A stretch of DNA of 64,000 nt from Polynucleobacter duraquae (GTDB lineage Bacteria; Pseudomonadota; Gammaproteobacteria; Burkholderiales; Burkholderiaceae): the NCBI RefSeq assembly GCF_000973625.1, contig NZ_CP007501.1:496001-560000 (forward strand). Reading direction: 5' to 3'. This document shows, piece by piece, positions 10,154 through 19,998 of the stretch (position 1 is its first letter; each line of letters opens with the position of its first letter). The translations under genes were made by a program, and so were the position numbers. Under the pieces are notes generated by a model, which was not told the origin of the DNA, did not search any database, and saw nothing but the letters and a program-made list of their open reading frames with translations.

Positions 10154-10873
10154 TTACAAAGAGGCGTTCGTGAATACTTCTTGAACGTCATCCAAGTTCT
10201 CAAGCGCATCTAATAGTTTTTGCATGCTCTCTGCTTGATCACCTTCGAGTTCAGTTTCAGTTTCAGGACGCATCGTCACTGTTGCTAGCTCTGCTTTTAA
10301 ACCCGCTTGGTAAAGTGCGTCCTGTACCTTAGGAAATTCAGGCACTGGGGTGAGCACCTCAAATGAACCATCATCATGAGTGATGACATCTTCGGCGCCA
10401 GCATCTAGCGCGATCTCCATAAGTTGATCTTCGTTGGTGCCTGGCGCAAACAACATCTGACCGCAGTGTTTGAACATAAAGGCAACTGAGCCTTCGGCGC
10501 CCATGTTGCCTCCATTTTTTGCAAATGCATGGCGTACTTCAGCAACAGTGCGGGTACGGTTATCCGTTAAGCAATCCACAATGATGGCGGCGCCATTGAG
10601 GCCGTAACCTTCGTAACGAATTTCTTCGTAGTTAACACCTTCCAAGGAGCCAGTACCACGCTGAATTGCCCGTTGCACATTGTCATTAGGCATATTGGCA
10701 TCTTTAGCCTTATCGATCGCAAGGCGTAAACGGGGGCTTGTAGCGATATCGCCTCCACCTAATTTAGCTGCAACCGTAATTTCTTTAATGAGTTTGGTCC
10801 AAATCTTGCCGCGCTTTTCGTCTTGACGTCCTTTGCGGTGCTGAATGTTGGCCCATTTCGAATGGCCGGCCAT
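10154..10873 (-). CDS. yebC: YebC/PmpR-family regulatory protein
   Basis: Protein of 239 residues beginning [20 protein letters not shown], the near-invariant YebC opening. NPHNDNV-like and acidic segments follow ([16 protein letters not shown]). Members act as transcription regulators, and recent work on the family ties some of them to relief of ribosome stalling at proline-rich stretches. It heads the minus-strand run ending at rng and is divergent from the tRNA-Leu gene. Confidence 0.95.
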   Translation of the reverse strand: MAGHSKWANIQHRKGRQDEKRGKIWTKLIKEITVAAKLGGGDIATSPRLRLAIDKAKDANMPNDNVQRAIQRGTGSLEGVNYEEIRYEGYGLNGAAIIVDCLTDNRTRTVAEVRHAFAKNGGNMGAEGSVAFMFKHCGQMLFAPGTNEDQLMEIALDAGAEDVITHDDGSFEVLTPVPEFPKVQDALYQAGLKAELATVTMRPETETELEGDQAESMQKLLDALENLDDVQEVFTNASL

Positions 10874-11014
10874 ACGGGTAAGTCCTTTTGAGTAATGTGG
10901 CTTGAAGACCCTATTTTAAGGTCTTATGAGCCTAAGAATGAGCGTCCTACAACTTTTTTGTTACACTCTCACGTCTTAGTAAGCTTCAATGCAGTATTTC
11001 CACTGCAAACACCT

Positions 11015-11099
11015 GCCCCGGTGATGGAATTGGTAGACGTGCCGGACTCAAAATCCGGTGCCGCAAGGCGTGGCGGTTCAAGTCCGCCCCGGGGCACCA
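11015..11099 (+). tRNA. tRNA-Leu (anticodon CAA)
   Basis: An 85-base class II tRNA. The acceptor stem pairs GCCCCGG with CCGGGGC, followed by A and an encoded CCA. The anticodon stem CCGGA/TCCGG encloses the loop CTCAAAA, giving anticodon CAA, which reads UUG. A long variable arm (GTGCCGCAAGGCGT region) and the GGTTCAAGT T-loop fit leucine. It stands alone on the plus strand between two minus-strand genes. Confidence 0.97.
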
Positions 11100-11141
11100 T
11101 CTTAAGCAGACTGTTATTTGCTACCCGAACCGTTCTAAATC

Positions 11142-12083
11142 TTAAATTTCGTAAGTTTCTGATTCGCTATTCATGGCTTGCTCAACGATTTTCTTGGTGA
11201 GCGTGGGTGAGAATAGTTCAATGAAGGTGAAAACGAAAGAGCGTAAATAGGCGCCTTGCTTTACACCTAGATGCGTTACGTTACTGCCAAATAGATGGCT
11301 AACCGGAATGACTCTGAGGTTGCGATCTCGATCTGCATCATAGGCTAAGCCAGCAACAATTCCTACGCCCATCCCTGTTTCTACATAGGTCTTAATGACG
11401 TCTGCATCAATCGCCTCCAAAATAATATCGGGACTGAGATTGCGTTGTGCAAAGGCAGCATCAATCTTACTTCGACCTGCAAATGCTTTGTCGTAGGTAA
11501 TTAGTGGATACTTCGCAATTTCTTCTAGGGTGATTGTGGATTGATTGAGGAGTGGGTGACTTAGTGGCACCATGACGACGTGTTGCCACTGGTAGCCTGG
11601 AAGTGCCAGCACACCTGGGGTGTTGGCAATGCCCTCGGTGGCGATTGCGATATCAGCACGATCATGAATGAGCAGCTCCGCAATTTGACCTGGGCTACCT
11701 TGCTGAATACTTACCCGTACCTTTGGAAACCGTTTTGTAAATTCAGTGAGCACTTTAGGCAAGGCATAACGGGCCTGAGTATGGGTAGTGGCAATCACAA
11801 AGTTACCCTGATCTTGGCTGGCAAAGTCTTTACCCACCCTTCTTAGGGTTTCCACCTCATCCAAAACGCGCTCAATCGAAATCAGGATGCGCTTGCCCGG
11901 TTCAGTGAGTGAGCGAATACGCTTGCCGTGGCGTCGGAATATCTCAACACCAAGCTCATCTTCTAGCTCAATAATGGCTTTGGAAACCCCTGGCTGAGAG
12001 GTAAAGAGGGTCTTAGCGGCCGAGGTGAGGTTAAAGTTCTGCCTAACGGCTTCACGCACAAATCGAAATTGATGTAAATTCAT
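11142..12083 (-). CDS. cysB: LysR-family regulator, CysB-like
   Basis: Protein of 313 residues. The N-terminal helix-turn-helix has NLTSAAKTLFTSQPGVSKAI, and the start MNLHQFRFVREAVRQNFNLT is typical of CysB/Cbl. The effector domain includes ATTHTQARYALPKVL, matching CysB residues that bind sulfate or acetylserine. CysB activates sulfate assimilation genes. Close upstream (12109-12134) there is an imperfect AT-rich inverted repeat around GGAATCAAATTC that could be an autoregulatory site. No sulfur genes are adjacent. CysB versus Cbl cannot be settled by sequence reading alone. Confidence 0.85.
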   Translation of the reverse strand: MNLHQFRFVREAVRQNFNLTSAAKTLFTSQPGVSKAIIELEDELGVEIFRRHGKRIRSLTEPGKRILISIERVLDEVETLRRVGKDFASQDQGNFVIATTHTQARYALPKVLTEFTKRFPKVRVSIQQGSPGQIAELLIHDRADIAIATEGIANTPGVLALPGYQWQHVVMVPLSHPLLNQSTITLEEIAKYPLITYDKAFAGRSKIDAAFAQRNLSPDIILEAIDADVIKTYVETGMGVGIVAGLAYDADRDRNLRVIPVSHLFGSNVTHLGVKQGAYLRSFVFTFIELFSPTLTKKIVEQAMNSESETYEI

Positions 12084-12145
12084 ATGGATTCCATTCTTTA
12101 TATCAACTGAGATATAGGAATCAAATTCTATATGATTTTGAGGTA

Positions 12146-13300
12146 TTAAGCTCTAGATACCCAACGTAAACCCACCATTGCCAAAATGAAATACACCAAT
12201 GGAGGTGTTAGGGCAGTCAGCAATGCCGGCCATGATCCTAAAAGCCCCACATTTGAGAAGAGCGAGTTAAAGAGTTGGAAACTCATGCCCAGCATGATGC
12301 CGCCAAACACCTTAATTCCAACACTGCCTGCTCGAACCTTTAAGTAGGCAAACGGCAGGGCCAGCACTAGCATGACAAAGATCGTAAATGGATAAATCAC
12401 TTTTTTCCAAAAGGCAATGGAGTGCCTTTGCGCATCTTGTTTGTTATCTGTTAAGTGAGAGATGAAGCGACCCAAACTAAAGATCGACATTTTTTCTGGG
12501 CTGACCAAGAGTACATTCAAGATTTGTGGAGTGACTTCAGAGCTTAGGCTGACAATCGGGTGCGCAACAGTTTTCGCTGAATACACTGGGTTCAGCGGGT
12601 CGGCCTGCTTAGTTTCTTTAAAGCGAGTTTCGGTAACGTCATCCAGAATCCAAGTTCCAGTTTGATCAAAGCGCCCAGATACGGCACTCCGAATGGATAG
12701 CAGACGATAGGCATCATCAAACTCATACATGCGGATATTTTTGATTTCATTATCTTGTTCAATTTTGCCAACGTTGACATATCGAACTCCCGGCCTAATT
12801 GGGCCACTACCATCCTCATCACGTAAGCGATCTTTAACCCACACCCCAGTTTTGAATTGAGAGCTATAGGATGAGCCCAAAGCCCTCATGCGAATCTGGT
12901 CAGACAAGCTTTCGGCGTAAGGCCCAAGCCACTCGCTCATCACGAGCGTCACAATAACTAAAGGTAACGAAATCTTCGCTAAGGTAGTTAAGCCCCTGCG
13001 CATATCCAATCCCGCAATACGTAAGATGGTGAACTCAGATTGGCTTGCTAGCATCGCAAATACATAGATGCTGCCAATCAAACCAGCGATGGGAATAATT
13101 TCAGAAATGCGGCTTGGTGCTTTTAATAAAACATGTAGCAAGGCTAGTGGCAAGGTGTATTGACCTTTAACTGAACCAAGTTCACTGAGGATGTCAAAAA
13201 ATAAGAACAGTGTGACTAAGGCAAATAGGATGAAACCAAAGGCAGCATAAATTTGCCTGGCTAAATAGCGTTCAAAGATATAGGGAAATAAATATTTCAT
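12146..13300 (-). CDS. lptG: LPS export permease LptG
   Basis: Protein of 384 residues. LptG and LptF are the membrane subunits of the LptB2FG ABC transporter, which extracts LPS from the inner membrane. There are three predicted membrane helices at each end (for example GFILFALVTLFLFF and GLIGSIYVFAMLASQSEF) with a periplasmic jellyroll domain between them. The segment SQSEFTILRIAGLDMRRG is the coupling-helix region. It overlaps lptF by 4 bp. The order lptF-lptG divergent from pepA is conserved in beta- and gammaproteobacteria. Confidence 0.93.
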   Translation of the reverse strand: MKYLFPYIFERYLARQIYAAFGFILFALVTLFLFFDILSELGSVKGQYTLPLALLHVLLKAPSRISEIIPIAGLIGSIYVFAMLASQSEFTILRIAGLDMRRGLTTLAKISLPLVIVTLVMSEWLGPYAESLSDQIRMRALGSSYSSQFKTGVWVKDRLRDEDGSGPIRPGVRYVNVGKIEQDNEIKNIRMYEFDDAYRLLSIRSAVSGRFDQTGTWILDDVTETRFKETKQADPLNPVYSAKTVAHPIVSLSSEVTPQILNVLLVSPEKMSIFSLGRFISHLTDNKQDAQRHSIAFWKKVIYPFTIFVMLVLALPFAYLKVRAGSVGIKVFGGIMLGMSFQLFNSLFSNVGLLGSWPALLTALTPPLVYFILAMVGLRWVSRA

Positions 13301-14412
13301 CTATTAGCCAAGAACGCAGGTAGTTGACGGCGCCACCACTTCAGAGACGGGTTGATACGATTACGAATGAGTAGAAAAGCTATGCCAAAAGCGAGGGCGT
13401 GTATGGGCCAAGCCGCTACAAAAACATTCACTTTGCCTTGCGAAACAAAATTTTGCGTGAGGTTTAAGAGGTTGCTGTAAATAAGGTATATCAGCACCGC
13501 ATAAAACATTGCCGTGTAATTACCTAGCCTTGGATTGACATAGGCAAGCGGGATTGCAATCAACACAAGCCCAAGTGCCATTAGCGGTAAACCGATCCTC
13601 CAAAGTAATTCAGCATGATTAGGATTAACGGCCGCTACATTGGGATCATTTAACAACTCGGATACCGATTTTTCACGATCACGTGGCGCTGGATCAAGCG
13701 TGCTCTTGTTTTGGATATGGGTACTGTACTGAGCGAATTCTAGAATCCTAAAATCAGGCTGTGTTGGTACGCCTTCGTAGCGTCGGCCATTATTGAGTAC
13801 TATGGATTTGCCACCACGCTCTGCATTCTCAATAAATCCTGTAGAGGCAACGGCAACACTCAGTCGACCATTTTTGGTTTCTGCTGCAAAGATATTTTTC
13901 ACTTCGCTTTTATCAACATCTAACTCTTCAATGAAAAATACACGCTCGGCTTTGGCTGATTCCCTAAACTGACCTGCAGCAACCATAGACACATCACTCC
14001 GTTGCTGAAAGCGCTGGCTAATGATGGTGGATTCGCGGTTAGCCCAAGGCCAAACAAAAAGGGCTAAAAGGGCAATGATGACGATGAGCGGCGCTGCAAA
14101 GCGCAGGATGGGTCGAATGAGGCTAGCAATACTGAGACCACTGGCAAACCAAACAATCATTTCTGAATCTTTGTACCAGCGCACTAGCACCATGAGAACT
14201 GCCACAAAAAGAGAGACGGTCAATAGAACGGCCATATAACCCAGAGTGGCCAACGCAATGAGGACGAGAGCATCTTCTGGATTAACGGCACCATTGGCTG
14301 CAAAGCCCAGAATTCGGATAACCAGGGTGGTAATCATGATGGTAACCAGGACCAAAAAAACGCCACCAGTCGTAAAACTGAGTTCGCGGCGAAGGGCTTG
14401 GTGAAAAATCAT
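13297..14412 (-). CDS. lptF: LPS export permease LptF
   Basis: Protein of 371 residues starting MIFHQALRRELSFTTGGVFL, typical of LptF. Membrane helices flank a periplasmic domain of roughly residues 115-265. WYKDSEMIVWFASGLS corresponds to the cytoplasmic coupling helix that contacts LptB. The last four bases overlap lptG. The 115 bp upstream, shared with divergent pepA, must hold both promoters. Confidence 0.93.
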   Translation of the reverse strand: MIFHQALRRELSFTTGGVFLVLVTIMITTLVIRILGFAANGAVNPEDALVLIALATLGYMAVLLTVSLFVAVLMVLVRWYKDSEMIVWFASGLSIASLIRPILRFAAPLIVIIALLALFVWPWANRESTIISQRFQQRSDVSMVAAGQFRESAKAERVFFIEELDVDKSEVKNIFAAETKNGRLSVAVASTGFIENAERGGKSIVLNNGRRYEGVPTQPDFRILEFAQYSTHIQNKSTLDPAPRDREKSVSELLNDPNVAAVNPNHAELLWRIGLPLMALGLVLIAIPLAYVNPRLGNYTAMFYAVLIYLIYSNLLNLTQNFVSQGKVNVFVAAWPIHALAFGIAFLLIRNRINPSLKWWRRQLPAFLANR

Positions 14413-14527
14413 GAATAAATAGCGAGTTCACTGTTATTGGCTCACTCAAGATGTGAACCTGCATCTCGGAGGATAATGGAAAAACACCCATTTTTTTCCT
14501 TGAATTGACTTAAAAATACCTCAAGAC

Positions 14528-16132
14528 ATGATGACTATCCAATTTAGCACTAAGATTTTCGCGCAAGCCGATCTGATTAACCCCAAGCAGCTGAAAGCAG
14601 GTCTTGCCACTTTAGTGGCGCAGAGCTCCGACTGTTTGGTTTTAGCTTACTCAAAGACAGACTTAGACGCTCTAAAGACTGCCAAATCTAAATCTGGACT
14701 TTTGGTTGAATTAGATCGTCTGCTTGGCGGTTCTGTCACCCATGCCAATCTCGTTGGTGACCTCGATGCTCAGCAGGCCTCAACCTGTGTGATTCGTGCC
14801 GAAAAGTCTTGGGTCGCCTCTGGAGTGAAAGTAAAACGCATTCTTTTGGTTTCTTTGGGTGACATTACGCCTAAGAGTGCACGTAGTCTGAGCTCATATT
14901 CAAAAATTGCGCGCGCCGCATTGAAGCAGCTCAGCGGTGGCTCCATCCAAAGTGCTTTGTGGTTTATTCCAAGTTTCGCTTTGGGCCATCGCGCAGAGTT
15001 CATTGCCGAAGAGGTGCGCTTGACCATTCAGTATGCTGGTGACCAGGCATATCGCTTTGGGGTTCGCCAACCGGCAATGAAGTTCAAGGCCAAAGATAAG
15101 GCAGATACGTTTAACCACCTCACTTTTGCTGGAAATGATGCTTGTGCTAAGGAACTCAAGGCCGCAGTCCCCGAGGGCGCTGCAATGGTTGAGGGTATGA
15201 ACTTAGCTAAAGACTTGGGTAATTTACCTCCCAATATTTGTACGCCAACTTATTTAGGTAAGGCAGCGCAAGGCTTAAGTAAGAAGACTGGATTAAAGGT
15301 TGAGGTTTTGGGTCGCAAGCAAATTGAAGCTTTAGGTATGGGCTCATTTTTATCTGTAGCCCAAGGTTCAGATACGCCACCACAATTTATTGTGATGCGT
15401 CACCTCGGAGGCAAAGTAGGTGAGGCTCCAATTGTGCTGGTGGGTAAGGGTATTACTTTTGACACTGGCGGTATTTCTCTTAAGCCTGGTGAGGCGATGG
15501 ACGAGATGAAGTACGACATGTGCGGCGCTGCATCTGTCATTGGCACGATGTACGCTACAGCTTTGATGAAGCTGAAAAAGAATGTCATTGGTGTGATTCC
15601 GACTTGTGAAAATATGCCTTCCGGTAATGCCACTCGCCCTGGCGATATTGTGAAGAGTATGTCGGGGCAAACGATTGAGATTCTCAATACCGACGCTGAA
15701 GGACGCTTGATCCTGTGTGATGCCTTAACTTATGTTGAGCGCTTCAAGCCTAAAGCGGTAATTGATGTAGCCACCTTAACTGGCGCCTGCATCATTGCAT
15801 TGGGTCATGTACATAGCGGCGTTTTCTCTGATGATGAGGGATTAGTCAATTCACTCACGAAGGCAGGTCATGCCTCTTTAGATACTGTATGGCGTTTGCC
15901 ATTGGATGCTGCTTATCACGAGCAGTTGAAATCGAACTTTGCAGATGTGGCTAATATTGGTGGACGTCCAGCAGGTAGCGTGACTGCAGCCTGTTTCTTA
16001 TCGCGCTTCACCGAAAAATACAAATGGGCTCACTTAGATATTGCAGGTACTGCATGGAAGAGTGGCGCTGCCAAAGGTTCAACTGGGCGCCCAGTTCCCT
16101 TGCTGGTAAATTACTTGCTAGAGCAAAAGTAA
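14528..16132 (+). CDS. pepA: Leucyl aminopeptidase PepA
   Basis: Cytosolic M17 aminopeptidase of 534 residues that removes N-terminal residues from peptides; in E. coli it also binds DNA. The metal-binding core shows VGKGITFDTGGISLKPG, with catalytic lysine and aspartate, and the signature NTDAEGRLIL. Two ATG codons are adjacent at 14528 and 14531 and either could start the protein. holC follows after 3 bp, the conserved pepA-holC pair. Confidence 0.95.
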   Translation: MMTIQFSTKIFAQADLINPKQLKAGLATLVAQSSDCLVLAYSKTDLDALKTAKSKSGLLVELDRLLGGSVTHANLVGDLDAQQASTCVIRAEKSWVASGVKVKRILLVSLGDITPKSARSLSSYSKIARAALKQLSGGSIQSALWFIPSFALGHRAEFIAEEVRLTIQYAGDQAYRFGVRQPAMKFKAKDKADTFNHLTFAGNDACAKELKAAVPEGAAMVEGMNLAKDLGNLPPNICTPTYLGKAAQGLSKKTGLKVEVLGRKQIEALGMGSFLSVAQGSDTPPQFIVMRHLGGKVGEAPIVLVGKGITFDTGGISLKPGEAMDEMKYDMCGAASVIGTMYATALMKLKKNVIGVIPTCENMPSGNATRPGDIVKSMSGQTIEILNTDAEGRLILCDALTYVERFKPKAVIDVATLTGACIIALGHVHSGVFSDDEGLVNSLTKAGHASLDTVWRLPLDAAYHEQLKSNFADVANIGGRPAGSVTAACFLSRFTEKYKWAHLDIAGTAWKSGAAKGSTGRPVPLLVNYLLEQK

Positions 16133-16135
16133 TTC

Positions 16136-16600
16136 ATGGCCCGGATTGATTTTCATAGCAATGTTAGCAACAAGCTGGAATACGCTTGTCGCTTAACACG
16201 CAAGATCTGGAGTGCCACGCCCGTGGGTGAGCCTGTTCGCAATATTGTGATGGTGGGCGAGACAGCAGATCTCAAAAAGTTAGATGAATTACTGTGGGCA
16301 TTTAGTGCAACAGATTTTTTGCCCCATTGCTTGATTGAAGATGAGGTGGCAATTGATACACCTATTTTGCTGGCGGATGATTTTCTGTCACCTGCTTTAT
16401 CCCATCTTCCCCATGCAGATGTATTGATTCATTTGGGAATGCGTATGCCGTCTGATGTTCCAGGTTTACTTGCCCGCTTTCCTCGAATTGTGGAGGTTGT
16501 GACGATTGATGAAGCGGAGCGCCTTGCTGGTCGTGAGCGTTACAAAACCTATCGTGACTTAGGTCATGAGCTGCACAACTTCGATCAATCTAAAGCGTGA
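16136..16600 (+). CDS. holC: DNA polymerase III chi subunit HolC
   Basis: Protein of 154 residues. Chi links the clamp loader to single-strand-binding protein at the replication fork. The pattern [23 protein letters not shown] at the start and [18 protein letters not shown] in the middle fit the family, as does its position 3 bp after pepA. The C-terminal end lies 19 bp upstream of the lgt start. Confidence 0.88.
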   Translation: MARIDFHSNVSNKLEYACRLTRKIWSATPVGEPVRNIVMVGETADLKKLDELLWAFSATDFLPHCLIEDEVAIDTPILLADDFLSPALSHLPHADVLIHLGMRMPSDVPGLLARFPRIVEVVTIDEAERLAGRERYKTYRDLGHELHNFDQSKA

Positions 16601-16619
16601 TTATTGTTCGCGCCTCAGT

Positions 16620-17417
16620 ATGTTGATTCATCCCGAATTTGACCCTGCCGTAATTCGCATTGGCTCGTTTGCCATCCACTGGTATGGCTTGATGTATCTC
16701 TTGGCGTTTGCTCAATTTTTATTGCTGGGTCGTTCACGCATACGCGCTCCACGATATCAATCCTTGGGCTGGTCATATAAAGATCTTGAGGATCTTTTAT
16801 TTGTTGGTGTCTTAGGCGTAGTGCTGGGTGGACGTTTGGGTTACACCTTGTTCTACATGCCAGGCTACTACCTCGCAAATCCCCTAAGTATTTTCAAGAT
16901 CTGGGAGGGTGGCATGTCTTTTCATGGTGGACTCCTAGGTGTATTGCTTGCATTGCTCTGGTTTGCTTATCGTCGCAAAGTTTCATTCTTTGTTGTCAGT
17001 GATTTAGTTGCGCCACTAGTGCCATTTGGTCTGGCATTTGGTCGATTGGGTAATTTTATTAATGGCGAACTGTGGGGTAGGCCGACAGACTTACCTTGGG
17101 CGATGGTTTTCCCAATGGTTGACTCCATTCCCCGTCATCCCTCCCAGATTTACCAGTTTTTTGGTGAAGGCATTTGTCTAGGCATCATTCTTTGGATTTA
17201 CTCCAGCAAGCCTCGTAGGGTGGGGCAGATTTCAGGCTTATTTTTGTTGGGATATGGTGTTTGTCGTTTCTTGGCAGAATTTGCTCGAGAGCCTGATGCC
17301 TTTTTAGGGCTTCTTGGTCTGGGTCTTTCCATGGGTCAGTGGCTTTCTATCCCCATGATCATTTTCGGAATTTACCTTATAGTGAGAGTAAATACGAAAA
17401 CAGGTGCTTATCAGTAG
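16620..17417 (+). CDS. lgt: Prolipoprotein diacylglyceryl transferase Lgt
   Basis: Inner-membrane enzyme of 265 residues that transfers diacylglycerol from phosphatidylglycerol to the lipobox cysteine of prolipoproteins. Seven or so membrane helices are predicted. The essential HGGLLG motif and the signature [15 protein letters not shown] are present. The ATG at 16620 gives the usual [15 protein letters not shown] opening; an earlier frame to 16566 overlaps holC and was discarded. Confidence 0.96.
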   Translation: MLIHPEFDPAVIRIGSFAIHWYGLMYLLAFAQFLLLGRSRIRAPRYQSLGWSYKDLEDLLFVGVLGVVLGGRLGYTLFYMPGYYLANPLSIFKIWEGGMSFHGGLLGVLLALLWFAYRRKVSFFVVSDLVAPLVPFGLAFGRLGNFINGELWGRPTDLPWAMVFPMVDSIPRHPSQIYQFFGEGICLGIILWIYSSKPRRVGQISGLFLLGYGVCRFLAEFAREPDAFLGLLGLGLSMGQWLSIPMIIFGIYLIVRVNTKTGAYQ

Positions 17418-17547
17418 TTAAAAATCCGATTTTCTGGCTCTTTTGTAGTTAAGTTCCCTAAATGATCTTAATTACCCATGAAAACATTGGTTTTTTTGCT
17501 GATTCCGCCTAATTTCAGGTCATATTTATCTTAATCGAAAGAAATCC

Positions 17548-18852
17548 ATGCTGGAGAAGCTCACTAAAGCTCGAAATTTGTCTAAGGCAAATAACGCTAT
17601 TAAGCGCCTGATATCGGAGCGAGGAGAATCCAATGCGCTCAGCATGGCTGATGATGTGGTGAATAACTATCGGAAGTTGTCAAAAGACCAATACGTCTCA
17701 TTTTTTACTTTTTTGTTTGAGAAGCTCAACCCCCAAGCTGATGCAGTACTGAAAGCAGCGCAAAATTTTGTAGCCGACTCTAGTGCACGCAATTACATCC
17801 AGTTGCAAAAAGTTTCCGAGTCTCCTCGTCAAGAATTCTTTCGCCGCTTAAATCGTGCCAGCCAGGGTACGGCTGCTGTAGTGCAAATGCGCCGTGATTT
17901 ATTGCAGCTATTAGACAAAAAGCCTGAGTTGGCTGCCGTGGATTTCGATATGCGCCACTTGCTGTCTTCTTGGTTTAATCCAGGATTTCTGAAAATGCAT
18001 CAGGTGGACTGGAAGTCTCCTGCAGAGGTGCTTGAGAAGCTGATTCAACATGAGGCCGTTCATGCGATTGATGGTTGGGATGACCTGCGCCGCCGCCTGC
18101 AGCCTGACCGTCGTTGCTTTGCCTTCTTTCATCCGCAACTTCCAAGCGAGCCCCTCATTTTTGTGGAGGTGGCACTCCTACCTGAGATTCCAATGGTGAT
18201 CACACCTTTGGTGGATAAAAAAGCGGAAACGGTAGATCAGGCATCCCAATACAAAGTCGCTGTTTTCTATTCGATTAGCAATTGCGAGTCTGGACTTCGC
18301 GGCGTATCGATGGGTAACTTTTTAATTAAGCGGGTAGCCGAACAATTGCATGCAGAGTTCCCTGGAATAAAAACCTTTGTGACTTTGTCGCCTATTCCAG
18401 GATTCATGGATTGGGTGGCTGCTGGTGCGAATTTAAGCGATGGCGTGCCGGCCGATAGATTGAAGCCAAACCTCAAGGTGGCGCGCGATGCTGCTTTGGC
18501 AGTGCTGGGGCTCGAGAGTCAATCCTGGGTTGAACGTTTAGCGGCTGGATGGCACCCCGATTTAGCTTCTGAAAAAGAAAAAGTAGCTTTATTGAGCTTA
18601 GCAAGCCTGTATTTGGGTCTTGCCTCAACTGGGCGCGATGGTAATCCGGTGGCGAAGTTTCATTTGGGTAATGGTGCCAAATTGCATCTGGTGAACTGGG
18701 CGGGCGATCTATCACGCAAAGGGCTGCGTCAATCCGCCGGTTTGATGGTCAACTACCTTTACGACCTGGGAAGCGTGGAGGACAACCATGAGCGCTTTGC
18801 CAATGGTGAAATCGTGTATTCGAGGGCTGTAGGTCGCCTCATGGCTCCCTAG
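17548..18852 (+). CDS. matA: Malonyl-CoA decarboxylase
   Basis: Protein of 434 residues in the MCD family (acetyltransferase-like fold) that converts malonyl-CoA to acetyl-CoA and CO2. An N-terminal helical domain (about 1-160) precedes the catalytic domain. The segments HEAVHAIDGWDDLRRRL, NCESGLRGVSMGNFLIK, LSPIPGFMDW and the C-terminal GSVEDNHERFANGE are family hallmarks, with the histidines of the last two regions near the active site. Its partner is the acyl-CoA synthetase two genes downstream. Together they make the Mat route of malonate use. No regulator gene is adjacent. Confidence 0.93.
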   Translation: MLEKLTKARNLSKANNAIKRLISERGESNALSMADDVVNNYRKLSKDQYVSFFTFLFEKLNPQADAVLKAAQNFVADSSARNYIQLQKVSESPRQEFFRRLNRASQGTAAVVQMRRDLLQLLDKKPELAAVDFDMRHLLSSWFNPGFLKMHQVDWKSPAEVLEKLIQHEAVHAIDGWDDLRRRLQPDRRCFAFFHPQLPSEPLIFVEVALLPEIPMVITPLVDKKAETVDQASQYKVAVFYSISNCESGLRGVSMGNFLIKRVAEQLHAEFPGIKTFVTLSPIPGFMDWVAAGANLSDGVPADRLKPNLKVARDAALAVLGLESQSWVERLAAGWHPDLASEKEKVALLSLASLYLGLASTGRDGNPVAKFHLGNGAKLHLVNWAGDLSRKGLRQSAGLMVNYLYDLGSVEDNHERFANGEIVYSRAVGRLMAP

Positions 18853-18960
18853 TGTTTTCCCTTAATATGACTTCCGCGTCGTGGAATAAGTACCCTTAAA
18901 ATAAGCTGGCATTTAAAAAAATCAAGCCAATACATTATTTGGCAAATAAAGGAGATGACG

Positions 18961-19959
18961 ATGTTTACTCAAAAAATGAAGCCCTTTGTATTTTCAAAGA
19001 GTGCCTTGAAAAAAGCACTTTTTTTGCTCTGCGCAGCACCTCTGACAGTCATGGCTCAAGAGTGGCCTAATAAGCCAGTGACTTTTGTTGTTCCCTTTCC
19101 CGCAGGTGGAGGCACAGATACTTTTGCTAGGCCGCTGGCAGCCCAACTCACCGAGCAACTAGGTAAACAATTTCTGATTGACAATCGGGGTGGCGCAGGC
19201 GGAACCGTGGGCGCATCAGTGGCGGCAAAAGCAGCCCCAGATGGCTATACTTTTTTAGTTGGCGCAACCCATCACACAATCGCTCCATCCATGTATAAAA
19301 ATTTGGATTACGACATTGAGAAGAGTTTTACTCCAGTCGCGATGATTGCAAGCGTTCCTCAAGTATTGGTGGTGAATCCACAGCGCGTGAGTGCACGTAA
19401 TGCTAAAGAGTTCATTGAGCTCATGAAGAAGAATCCAGGTAAATATAATTTTGCTAGCGCGGGTAGTGGCACAGTGCATCACTTAGCCGGTGAATTATTT
19501 AAGATTCAAACAGGCACCTTTATTACGCATATTCCATACCGTGGTGCAGGCCCCGCTATGAATGACTTGTTAGCTGGTCAAGTTGATCTTGAATTTGATG
19601 GTCTTGCAACTTCAGCACCACAAATTAATGCCGGTAAGTTAGTGGCAATTGCTGTGGCATCAAGTAAGCGTTCAACTGCTATCCCGAACGTGCCTACTTT
19701 TAAGGAAGCTGGCTTGCCTGACTACGAAGTATCTACTTGGTACTCTATGTTTGCTCCAGCTGGCACTCCTAAACCAATCGTAGACAAAATGATCGTTGAA
19801 GTGCAAAAGGCCTTGAATACACCAAAGCTCAAAGCAATTTGGGAAAAGAGTGGTTCAGATGCACCTAATTTGTATGGTGAGGCCTTCGGCAAGCAGGTTC
19901 GTGCCGACGTAGCACGTTGGTCTGGTGTGGTTAAGAAATCTGGTGCTACGTTAGATTAA
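18961..19959 (+). CDS. Tripartite tricarboxylate transporter (TctC/Bug-type) binding protein
   Basis: Periplasmic binding protein of 332 residues. The signal peptide ends around LLCAAPLTVMAQ. The mature part opens EWPNKPVTFVVPFPAGGGTD, the classic Bug/TctC ligand loop, and continues DNRGGAGGTVGASVAAKAAPDGYT. I prefer the ATG at 18961 because the AAAGGAG site ends at 18954; the ATG at 18955 touches the Shine-Dalgarno. It sits between malonyl-CoA decarboxylase and synthetase, so malonate or a related dicarboxylate is the likely ligand. No TctA or TctB membrane gene is in the window. Confidence 0.88.
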   Translation: MFTQKMKPFVFSKSALKKALFLLCAAPLTVMAQEWPNKPVTFVVPFPAGGGTDTFARPLAAQLTEQLGKQFLIDNRGGAGGTVGASVAAKAAPDGYTFLVGATHHTIAPSMYKNLDYDIEKSFTPVAMIASVPQVLVVNPQRVSARNAKEFIELMKKNPGKYNFASAGSGTVHHLAGELFKIQTGTFITHIPYRGAGPAMNDLLAGQVDLEFDGLATSAPQINAGKLVAIAVASSKRSTAIPNVPTFKEAGLPDYEVSTWYSMFAPAGTPKPIVDKMIVEVQKALNTPKLKAIWEKSGSDAPNLYGEAFGKQVRADVARWSGVVKKSGATLD

Positions 19960-19998
19960 TTAATACTTGTTTTTATTGTTTGGTTTTTTGAGGCTCGA